64,000 bases of DNA from assembly GCF_902859625.1 (NCBI RefSeq), contig NZ_CADIJX010000003.1, positions 744,001 to 808,000 of the forward strand. The letters are read 5' to 3'. Each line of letters opens with the position of its first letter. Positions within the stretch are counted from its first letter, which is position 1. This stretch comes from Achromobacter pestifer (GTDB lineage Bacteria; Pseudomonadota; Gammaproteobacteria; Burkholderiales; Burkholderiaceae_B). Positions 1 through 6,637 of the stretch are shown one piece after another. Made by a program: the position numbers and the translations under genes. The notes under the pieces were generated by a model that was not told where the DNA came from, did no database searches, and saw only the letters and a list, made by a program, of their open reading frames with translations.

Positions 1-740
1 AGCGTGGCCTCGCCCGAGATGACGCCGCCGTAGTCGTTCACCGCTTCATAGCGGACCTTCTCCGTGGAAGATGCGGCCTTGCCCTTCATGGGCAGCAGAC
101 GGGTCTCGCCCGGCGCCAGCATGAGCCCGGCATCGATGGAAGTGCGCGCGTTGCCGCTGCCGATATCGATGGTCGAGAAGCTCACGTGATACGCGCTGGG
201 GTTGCGGACTTCGAGATGTTGCGTGCCTGCCTTGACGACGACGCGCCACGCCACCTGAGCCGGCGCTTCGCCGGGTTGTCCCGGCAGCTTGGCGGGACGA
301 AAGAACAGCTTGATGCGGGATCGAAAGGCGAATTGCAGCGCGTTCACGTCGGCGGCGTCGGCATCCGGCTTGGGCGGAATTTCCAACACGTTCAGCCAGA
401 ACACCGATTCGCGGTCTTGCGGCAACGGCATACCGGTGTAGGCGATGCGCAGCGTTTGACTCTTTTGCGGGTCGACCCGCGCGATCGGCGGCGTCACCAG
501 AAAGGGGCCGCCTTCTTCGGAAGGCGTCAAGCTGGGGTCGCCCTTGTCGGTCCACACCTGAACCAGCGCAGGGTTCTGGCCTTCATTGGACAGCTTGAGC
601 GTGACTTCGGATTCGTTGGCCGGATACACCACGCGGGTGCCGGCTATGACGATCGACGCCTGCGCGTGCCCCATCGCCAGCACGATTGCGGCGAACGCGG
701 CCATTCGCGCCAGGGTGGTGGTTGCGTAGTTGGCTTTCAT
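1..740 (-). CDS. Fimbrial periplasmic chaperone (PapD family), 3' end beyond window
   Basis: The reading frame opens at an ATG at 738-740 and runs leftwards off the window without a stop, so the C-terminus is missing. The product starts with a signal peptide (about residues 1-28, ending GHAQA) and then IVIAGTRVVYPANE, which holds the conserved Arg of the PapD G1/A1 region. Further on comes RIKLFFRPAKLPG, matching the conserved Lys motif (KLFYRP) that anchors the pilin C-terminus. Such chaperones fold pilins in the periplasm and deliver them to an outer-membrane usher. It lies 57 nt downstream of the pilin gene on the same strand, so the two are probably co-transcribed, with the usher expected beyond position 1. 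Confidence 0.9.
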   Translation of the reverse strand, partial: MKANYATTTLARMAAFAAIVLAMGHAQASIVIAGTRVVYPANESEVTLKLSNEGQNPALVQVWTDKGDPSLTPSEEGGPFLVTPPIARVDPQKSQTLRIAYTGMPLPQDRESVFWLNVLEIPPKPDADAADVNALQFAFRSRIKLFFRPAKLPGQPGEAPAQVAWRVVVKAGTQHLEVRNPSAYHVSFSTIDIGSGNARTSIDAGLMLAPGETRLLPMKGKAASSTEKVRYEAVNDYGGVISGEAT

Positions 741-797
741 AGTTCAGACAAAGTGAGATGAGGGGTGGCCGATGCAGGAGCACCGGCCAGCCGATGC

Positions 798-1340
798 TTA
801 CTGGTAGTTCAGCGAATAAACCACGCGCGTGACGGCCGCACCGGGGGTGACGGCATCACCGGTGATGCGCGCGTACTGGGCGAAGTAGCGCAGTTGAGCG
901 CCCTGGTTGGCGATATCGACCGGCACGGGTTGTTGGCCGGTAATGCCTTGACCCAGCTGGATCGGGGTCACGCCATCGGCTTTGAGCAGGCCGATCTGCA
1001 CGTTGCCGGCGCCACCCGCATCCAGCTTCAGCTTGCCGGTGCTGACGTCGACCATGCCGCCGTCCTCGAAGTAGGTGGATACCTTGGTGGCCGTTCCCTG
1101 GCATTCAGACAGGGTGATCACGAAGCCGGTCGTGGCCGCGGTCGAACCCGCGGCGGGCAGGGCGGTGGCCTGGATGTTGGGCAGCGTGACGGTGAAATCG
1201 CCGGTGGTTCCACCATTGATCTTGCACGTGGTGTCGGACACCGAGCCGTTGAAGGTAATCGTGCCATCGGAGGCAAGAGCGGCTTGGCTGCCCAGAACGG
1301 CGCCAGCAAGGATTACAGCGGAAGCAAGAGTGGTTTTCAT
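798..1340 (-). CDS. fimA: Major fimbrial subunit, type 1 pilin family
   Basis: This 180-residue protein has a signal peptide (about 1-23, ending QAALA), then DGTITFNGSVSDTTCKI. Cys39 and Cys80 are placed as in the classic disulfide of type 1 pilins, and the protein ends VVYSLNYQ with the penultimate-region Tyr typical of chaperone-usher subunits. It would be exported by Sec, captured by the chaperone encoded just downstream and polymerised by donor-strand exchange. The symbol fimA is used in the generic sense. No strong Shine-Dalgarno is visible before the ATG; the signal peptide fixes the start. Confidence 0.9.
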   Translation of the reverse strand: MKTTLASAVILAGAVLGSQAALASDGTITFNGSVSDTTCKINGGTTGDFTVTLPNIQATALPAAGSTAATTGFVITLSECQGTATKVSTYFEDGGMVDVSTGKLKLDAGGAGNVQIGLLKADGVTPIQLGQGITGQQPVPVDIANQGAQLRYFAQYARITGDAVTPGAAVTRVVYSLNYQ

Positions 1341-1688
1341 AAGCTTGGATCGTCAGAAAGGTGACCGAGGGCAGAAAAGAAATGGCGCGCCCTCAGATAC
1401 GCAGGCCCTGCATTGGCGGGGCTTACTCTGCTTGCCACTCGAACCATCGGAAATGGCTCAACAATCGGACAGAACTTATGTAACTCTATGTAATTAACGG
1501 GGGAGGGACGGACATCGTTCGGCGCCGCAAGCCCAAGAATCTAAAGGAATGCAAACCCGGCGACTGAACCGGGCAGAAAACATGAATCCGTCCAAATCTG
1601 CGTGATAATCTTTCCAAGCGTTTCGTAAGATAACCACAGCCTCGCATTTTGACGACGTACCGGAAGAGCGGGGAGTACTGAGTGCAAT
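1341..1688. other. Divergent intergenic region between pilin and sigma-factor genes
   Basis: This 348-nt gap holds no convincing gene. It should carry the pilin promoter (minus strand) and the sigma-factor promoter (plus strand). The AT-rich stretch near 1470-1500 has the heptamer TATGTAA at 1477-1483 and again at 1487-1493, one helical turn apart. Small reading frames here lack start signals and recognisable products. Confidence 0.5.
1477..1493. promoter_or_regulatory. Tandem TATGTAA heptamers upstream of pilin gene
   Basis: TATGTAA occurs at 1477-1483 and 1487-1493, spaced by exactly 10 bp, about 140 nt upstream of the pilin ATG. Same-face direct repeats are common activator sites, but no known regulator motif is matched, so the role is inference. 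Confidence 0.25.
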
Positions 1689-2171
1689 ATGCGCAAGATT
1701 TCCGATCTGTACGCCGGGCATCACTCATGGTTGAAGGGGTGGTTGCGCAAGCGGATGGGGGACAGCGATACGGCTGCCGATCTTGCGCAGGACACGTTCG
1801 TGCGGGTGCTGAGCAAACCGCCGGAGGGCGACCTGGCAGAGCCCAGGGCGTATCTCACCGTGATTGCCAAGGGGTTGGTGTCGAACTGGTATCGGCGCCG
1901 TGCAATCGAAAACGCCTACCTGGAGGAGCTGGCCTCTCGACCGGAAGCCTATTCCGTTTCGCCTGAGGAACGGGCGCTGATGCTGGAGGCGCTGTTCGAG
2001 ATTGACGCCATGCTCGAGAAATTGCCGGCAAAAGCGCGCGAGGCCTTTTTGCTTTCCCAACTTGAAGAACTTCCCTATAGCGAAATTGCGCAGCGTTTGA
2101 ATATTTCGCTTAGCACCGTCAAGCGCTATATCGTGCTTGGCTTCGCTCAATGTTTGGCGACGATGGCATGA
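1689..2171 (+). CDS. ECF RNA polymerase sigma factor, FecI-like
   Basis: This 160-residue protein has only sigma regions 2 and 4. Region 2 spans HSWLKGWLRKRM to AADLAQDTFVRVL (about residues 10-40). Region 4 has the helix-turn-helix YSEIAQRLNISLSTVKRYI near the C-terminus. The iron-starvation class is inferred from the next two genes: a FecR-type anti-sigma/sensor that starts inside its stop codon (ATGA overlap at 2168-2171) and a TonB receptor with an N-terminal signalling domain. Together they form a cell-surface signalling module in which the loaded receptor signals through FecR to this sigma factor. No clear Fur box was seen upstream. Confidence 0.9.
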   Translation: MRKISDLYAGHHSWLKGWLRKRMGDSDTAADLAQDTFVRVLSKPPEGDLAEPRAYLTVIAKGLVSNWYRRRAIENAYLEELASRPEAYSVSPEERALMLEALFEIDAMLEKLPAKAREAFLLSQLEELPYSEIAQRLNISLSTVKRYIVLGFAQCLATMA

Positions 2172-3124
2172 GCCAGGAAAGAATAGATCCGGGCCTCGTT
2201 CAAGAGGCCGCCACGTGGATGATGCGCCTGTCGGACGAGGGCGCCAGCGAATCCGACTGGGAGGCGTGGCGGCAATGGACGTCGCAAAGCCCCCAGCACG
2301 AACAATTGCGCCAGCTTGCGCAGACGCTTACCGAGAGATTGCAGCGCGTCCCGCCCAGCATGGGGTGGACTGCCCTGAATGCGCCTCGCGCCGCCCGCCG
2401 CCGGGCCGCTCTGAAGGCGGCTTCCGTGCTGTTGGTGGCCGGCCCGGCCACCTGGTTGGCGCTGCGCCTGCCTTGGCATGAGTGGAACGCGGATTATGAA
2501 ACGGGGACGGGTTCGCGGCGTGTGGTGGAACTGGCCGATGGCAGCCGGATCACCTTGGACACCGCCAGTTCGGTCAATATCTCCTTCACCGAGAGCCGCC
2601 GGCTGGTGGAACTGGTTTCCGGCCGGATCTTCGTGGCGACGGCGGTCGACCCAGCCGCCCGGCCCTTCATGGTGAGCACGCGGCAAGGTCTCGTGCGCGC
2701 GATCGGCACGCGGTTCGATGTCCGTCAGAACGCGCTGGATAGCCAGGTTGCCGTCACGCAGGGGGCAGTGGAAATCACGGCTGCCGACGCGGGGGCCTCC
2801 CCGGTGACATTGCAGGCCGGACAGCAGGCCAGGTTCACGCGCACCACCGTGGAGCCGCCCACCGCGGCGAACGAGTTGGAATTCTTGTGGGTGCAAGGTC
2901 GAATCCAGGTGGAGAACGTGGCGCTGGGCGATTTGATCCGGGAACTGGCGCGATATCGCCCAGGCGTCCTGCGATGTGATCCCTTGGTTGCGACGTTGCG
3001 GGTGTCGGGCAGGTACGACCTGGACGATACGGATTTGGCGTTGCGGCTGTTGGCCAGTTCGCTGCCGATACGCATTTCGCGATTGAGCTCATATTGGGTC
3101 ACGGTCGGACCAAAAAGCGACTAG
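2168..3124 (+). CDS. FecR-family transmembrane sensor / anti-sigma regulator
   Basis: The ATG at 2168 overlaps the sigma-factor stop (ATGA), which implies translational coupling; an ATG 18 nt further up would also be in frame. The protein of 318 residues has an N-terminal cytoplasmic domain (QEAATWMMRLSDEGASESDWEAW, DUF4880 type), one membrane segment at about 85-105, and a periplasmic FecR domain (GSRRVVELADGSRITLDTASSV). The C-terminal part, with LIRELARYRPGVLRCDP, normally contacts the receptor's signalling domain. It probably holds or activates the upstream sigma factor according to receptor occupancy. It overlaps the receptor gene by 31 nt. Confidence 0.9.
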   Translation: MSQERIDPGLVQEAATWMMRLSDEGASESDWEAWRQWTSQSPQHEQLRQLAQTLTERLQRVPPSMGWTALNAPRAARRRAALKAASVLLVAGPATWLALRLPWHEWNADYETGTGSRRVVELADGSRITLDTASSVNISFTESRRLVELVSGRIFVATAVDPAARPFMVSTRQGLVRAIGTRFDVRQNALDSQVAVTQGAVEITAADAGASPVTLQAGQQARFTRTTVEPPTAANELEFLWVQGRIQVENVALGDLIRELARYRPGVLRCDPLVATLRVSGRYDLDDTDLALRLLASSLPIRISRLSSYWVTVGPKSD

Positions 3125-5409
3125 CCTGCGCTGGCCTCTGGCGAGCGACAGCGCCGGCGGCGTTGGCCATGCTGGCCTGTGCGATGCCGGCTGGGGTTCA
3201 CGCGCAGGGCAGCGTAGCAAGCCCCGCGCAGAAGGCCTATCTGATCCCGGCGGGTCCGCTGGCGCAAGTGCTTGGCCGGTATGCGGACGCGGCCGGGATT
3301 TCATTGTCGTACGCCCCGGCGCTGGTGCAGGAGAAGACCAGCCCCGGTCTGTCGGGTGCCTACAGCGTGGCCGACGGGTTTGCGCAGCTGCTTGAGGGCA
3401 GCGGGCTGATGGCCGTGGCCGATGGGCCGGAGGGCTATGTCTTGCTGCCCGCCGTGTCGCCGCAGAGCGTCAGCACGGATTCGGCCACGATACTGCAACA
3501 GGTGAAGGTGGTGGGCGATCCGCTGCGGGACGGTTATGCGGCCGCGACCGAATCCTTGGCCACCGGCGTGCCGACGCCGCTTCAGCACATTCCCCAGTCC
3601 GTGCACGTCGTCACCAATCAAGTCATCCGGGACCAGCAGGCGCAAACGCTCGACGACATCTTGCGCAACATTGGCGGCACCTCCGGCAACGCGCAGGTCT
3701 ACGGGTTTTCGACGGATGCCTATGAATTGCGCGGCTACACCGCGCGCGTGCTGTTGGATGGAATCACGCCGCAGAATACGTTTCGCGTGCCCGCAGTGGG
3801 TATTGAACGGGTGGACGTGCTGAAAGGCCTGGATTCAGCGGCGCTGGGCGATGTGGTGCATGGTGGCGTCGTCAACGTGCAGCTCAAACAACCGCAACAG
3901 GCGCCCGTGCGGGAGGCCACGCTACAAGCAGGTTCATACGGCCACGTTGGGATGGCGCTGGATTTGGGAGACGCCATTGAAGATTCCCACTGGCAGTATC
4001 GCGTGATCATGTCGTCGGAGAAGGCCGATCACAACTTTGGCGGTTACCGGGATTTCCGGCAACGTTATCTTGCGCCGAGTCTTGCCTGGGATGACGGCCG
4101 TACCCGTCTGCTGCTGGGCGTGCAGTATGTGGAAGGCCGGCTGCCGGTGCGGCCCTTCACCGTGTGGCAGGAGGGCCGTCCCGCCGCGCTGAATGGCCCG
4201 CTCGGCAACGCCGACGACCACACGGACTTCCATCAGGTCCGGCCGTACTATCAATTCGAGCACAAGCTCGGCACCGATTGGACCTTCTACAGCGCGGCAA
4301 GCCTCACCCGGCAATCCTCCAAGATCTATGCCCACGATGTCGGGCCGGCCGATGCGGCGGGCGATGCATTTTTCCAGGGCTACGTCAGCCAGTACCGCCA
4401 ACAGGACGCGGTGTTCGACAACAACGTGAAAGGCCGCCTGGGCACCGGCTCGGTGAAGCACGATGTGATGTTCGGGTTCAGCCGGTACACCTTGGATTCC
4501 GATTTCAGCAACGTCTTTCTTCCCGGGGTTCAAGGCAACATCTTCCGTCCTGACCTTCCATTGCCGTCGGTGGCGCCCGGCGATGACGTGTTCAAGAGCA
4601 CGGATCAATCGAACAGTACGCGGGTGTACGCACAAGACTTCATCTCGATTGGCAAGTGGCACATCCTGGGCGGGGTGGCGTACAACCGCGCGTCAGTCGG
4701 GGCGGGGCCTTCTACCGCGTGGGCGCCCAAAGGCGGCGTTGCCTATGACGTGACGCCTGAAATCTCGGTCTATGGAAACTACGCTCGCAGCTTTTCCGTG
4801 CAGCCGTACGTGCTGCAAGACGGTCAAACGGCGCCGCCTCTTACCGGCAAGACGCTCGAAGCGGGTGTCAAGTTCGCCTGGCCGGACAAGCCTCTGGACT
4901 TCTCGATTGCGCTATTCAAAGTGTCCCAGAGCCAGATTGCGCAGGGCACGGCAGATGGCATTGGATACGAGTTGGTCGACGGCGGCGACAGCCGCGGCGT
5001 GGAATTGAATGTCCAGGGCCAACTGGCGCCGGGCTGGCAGGTGATTGGCAGCTACACCTATACCGACTACCGGCCGTCGGCGGGCCAGATCAACCAGATC
5101 CCGCGGCATACGGCAAGCCTGTGGACCACATACTCATTCCAGCGCCCCGAATGGCATGGCTGGGGAGTGGGGGCAGGGCTGTACGGCCGAACTTCCTACA
5201 CCGTTGATGATCTGGGCCTGGGGCATCTGGTGCTGCCAGGACAGACGCGCACGGACCTGAGCCTGTTCTACCGCAACGCGAAGTTCTCGGCGACGCTAGG
5301 CGTCAAGAACGTGTTCGACAAGCAGCTGTACCTGGGCCACGCGCTGGCAACGCGGATGTTCCTGGAGCCTGGCCGCACCGTCATGCTGACGACGACATAT
5401 GCGTTCTAG
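3094..5409 (+). CDS. TonB-dependent siderophore receptor with STN signalling domain
   Basis: The start is taken as a TTG at 3094 inside the end of fecR; it gives a good signal peptide (KKRL then a hydrophobic stretch ending GVHAQG). No ATG gives a better one. After cleavage come a secretin/TonB N-terminal domain (AYLIPAGPLAQVLGRYADAA onwards, about 45-115), the plug (VPTPLQHIPQSVHVVTNQVI, about 150-265) and a 22-strand barrel ending in Phe (TTTYAF). The STN domain signals to FecR, so this is a transducer receptor, probably for a ferric siderophore. The ligand cannot be told from sequence. Confidence 0.9.
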   Translation: MGHGRTKKRLACAGLWRATAPAALAMLACAMPAGVHAQGSVASPAQKAYLIPAGPLAQVLGRYADAAGISLSYAPALVQEKTSPGLSGAYSVADGFAQLLEGSGLMAVADGPEGYVLLPAVSPQSVSTDSATILQQVKVVGDPLRDGYAAATESLATGVPTPLQHIPQSVHVVTNQVIRDQQAQTLDDILRNIGGTSGNAQVYGFSTDAYELRGYTARVLLDGITPQNTFRVPAVGIERVDVLKGLDSAALGDVVHGGVVNVQLKQPQQAPVREATLQAGSYGHVGMALDLGDAIEDSHWQYRVIMSSEKADHNFGGYRDFRQRYLAPSLAWDDGRTRLLLGVQYVEGRLPVRPFTVWQEGRPAALNGPLGNADDHTDFHQVRPYYQFEHKLGTDWTFYSAASLTRQSSKIYAHDVGPADAAGDAFFQGYVSQYRQQDAVFDNNVKGRLGTGSVKHDVMFGFSRYTLDSDFSNVFLPGVQGNIFRPDLPLPSVAPGDDVFKSTDQSNSTRVYAQDFISIGKWHILGGVAYNRASVGAGPSTAWAPKGGVAYDVTPEISVYGNYARSFSVQPYVLQDGQTAPPLTGKTLEAGVKFAWPDKPLDFSIALFKVSQSQIAQGTADGIGYELVDGGDSRGVELNVQGQLAPGWQVIGSYTYTDYRPSAGQINQIPRHTASLWTTYSFQRPEWHGWGVGAGLYGRTSYTVDDLGLGHLVLPGQTRTDLSLFYRNAKFSATLGVKNVFDKQLYLGHALATRMFLEPGRTVMLTTTYAF

Positions 5410-5430
5410 CCGCGTGCGGCGTTTGGCCCG

Positions 5431-5760
5431 CTAGGGCTGTTCCAATGGCCACACTTCAACCACGCCGTGCGCAACGGCGCAGGGGGTTCGAGACACCATG
5501 TCTATTGCCTCGGCCAGATCGGCGGCTTCGATGACGGTAAAGCCCGCCAGCGGCAAGCGCGATTGCATGTACGGCCCATTCGTCGTTTCAACCCGAGCCG
5601 CCTCGGTATTGCGCACCTGCACCGGGGCGCCGGCAATGCCCATCAATGCGCCGTCATTCCGCAATTTCTCGTCGTGCGCGTGAGCGGCATTTCGGACGGC
5701 GGCGGCGGTCTGGTCGTAGCCCGCTCGGTCTCCATATCCTATCGCTATGAACGTTGGCAT
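5431..5760 (-). CDS. YCII/DGPF-domain small protein
   Basis: This 109-residue protein resembles the YCII-related family (ferredoxin-like fold, often next to ECF sigma factors). Visible blocks are an N-terminal strand MPTFIAIGYGD, a central GALMGIAGAPVQVRN, and GFTVIEAADLAEAIDMVSRTPCAVAHGVVEVWPL, the usual C-terminal helix-strand unit. The biochemical role of the family is poorly known. The start is supported by AGGAGA just upstream on the minus strand, and a strong 25-bp palindrome lies directly above it. Confidence 0.75.
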   Translation of the reverse strand: MPTFIAIGYGDRAGYDQTAAAVRNAAHAHDEKLRNDGALMGIAGAPVQVRNTEAARVETTNGPYMQSRLPLAGFTVIEAADLAEAIDMVSRTPCAVAHGVVEVWPLEQP

Positions 5761-5776
5761 GGATTTTCTCCTGTGC

Positions 5777-5801
5777 TTGAGGTGTCAGCCTGACACCTTA
5801 A
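5777..5801. promoter_or_regulatory. 25-bp near-perfect palindrome, probable operator of the YCII gene
   Basis: The arms TTGAGGTGTCAG and CTGACACCTTAA match at 11 of 12 positions around one central base. It ends 16 nt upstream of the YCII start codon, a position suited to a dimeric repressor. The cognate regulator is not evident in the window. Confidence 0.6.
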
Positions 5802-5829
5802 ACCACGTAGTCTGTGGCCGCGTGCGCGC

Positions 5830-5931
5830 GCATGGGATTTGCCCGATGTCATCGGCGAAGCCGTCTTCAAGGATGTGCTGGTGACCGCGGTCACGATCGG
5901 CTATGCGTCGCCGACGCAACCCTGCCGCTAA
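5830..5931 (+). pseudogene. Possible gene remnant, nitroreductase-like C-terminus
   Basis: The plus frame ending with TAA at 5929-5931 reads AWDLPDVIGEAVF then KDVLVTAVTIGYASP and stops. The block resembles the end of FMN nitroreductases, where a conserved AIGYP-like strand lies near the C-terminus. No start codon or upstream domain remains, so if real it is a decayed tail. The resemblance is short and could be chance. Confidence 0.2.
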
Positions 5932-6007
5932 GGGTTGCGGTAACCGCCATGGCAGGTCTGCGCGTCCCGCGCTAGACTGATCGCTTCCCCATTTTGCTGC
6001 TTCCGCC

Positions 6008-6616
6008 ATGGCACTTCATAGCTGGCTCATCTACCTGGTTGCGGTCATCGGCCTGTCAATCACGCCCGGCCCCAACACACTGCTCGCCCTGACCCATGGC
6101 GCGCTGCACGGTCATCGCAAAGCCCTGTGCACCATCGCCGGGGGCGCGGTGGGCTTCATTGCCCTGATCGCGTTGTCGATGCTGGGCATCAGTGCATTGC
6201 TCAAGGCCTGGGGGCCGGCGCTGACGGTGCTGAAGTGGGCGGGTGGCGCTTATCTGATCTGGCTAGGCATCCAGTTGTGGCGGTCACCGGGCGTGCAATT
6301 GACGCCCGGGCCCGAGATGCCTCGGCCGCGCCGCGCCCGGATGTTCAGCCAGGGCCTCCTGTCGGCAATCTCCAACCCCAAGGCCTTGCTCTTCTACGGA
6401 GCATTCCTGCCGCAATTCATCGACCCGGCGCGCAGCCTGTTCACGCAGTTCGTGATCATGGCGGGCACCTTTGCCGTCATTGAGTTCCTGGTCGAATATG
6501 TGCTGGCGCGGCTGGCGCATCGCGTGCGCCCTTGGCTGGAGCGTGCCGGACGGCGCTTCAACAAGGTGTGCGGCGGCTTGTTCGCCGCCATGGGCGCGGC
6601 GTTGCCCGGGTCTTGA
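6008..6616 (+). CDS. LysE/RhtB-family amino-acid exporter
   Basis: This 202-residue membrane protein has the family opening LIYLVAVIGLSITPGPNTLLAL, including the TPGPN motif of LysE/RhtB exporters. It then has five to six hydrophobic segments, with GGAYLIWLGIQLWR and the ISNPKALLFYGAFLPQFI block typical of RhtB-like members. It should export a neutral or hydroxylated amino acid or a homoserine-lactone-like compound from the cytoplasm; the substrate is not deducible. It ends 21 nt before the convergent PIG-L gene. Confidence 0.9.
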   Translation: MALHSWLIYLVAVIGLSITPGPNTLLALTHGALHGHRKALCTIAGGAVGFIALIALSMLGISALLKAWGPALTVLKWAGGAYLIWLGIQLWRSPGVQLTPGPEMPRPRRARMFSQGLLSAISNPKALLFYGAFLPQFIDPARSLFTQFVIMAGTFAVIEFLVEYVLARLAHRVRPWLERAGRRFNKVCGGLFAAMGAALPGS

Positions 6617-6637
6617 AGGACAGTCGCTTCTAGCGCG

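Noticed and set aside
1494..1514. G/C-run near the pilin promoter as a phase-variation tract like Bordetella fim genes
   Set aside because: The longest homopolymer is only five or six bases and is interrupted; Bordetella switches use about 13-15 C residues.
1602..1645. GATAATC-like words before the first FecI gene as a Fur box
   Set aside because: No 19-bp window matches the consensus well enough; scattered AT words only.
5410..5430. GCCGC/GCGGC after the first TonB receptor as a terminator
   Set aside because: The loop would be only two bases and there is no T-run.
5785..6009. Minus-strand open frame of 74 residues between the YCII and LysE genes
   Set aside because: Composition is Arg-rich and out of character, it overlaps the LysE start, and no motif is visible.
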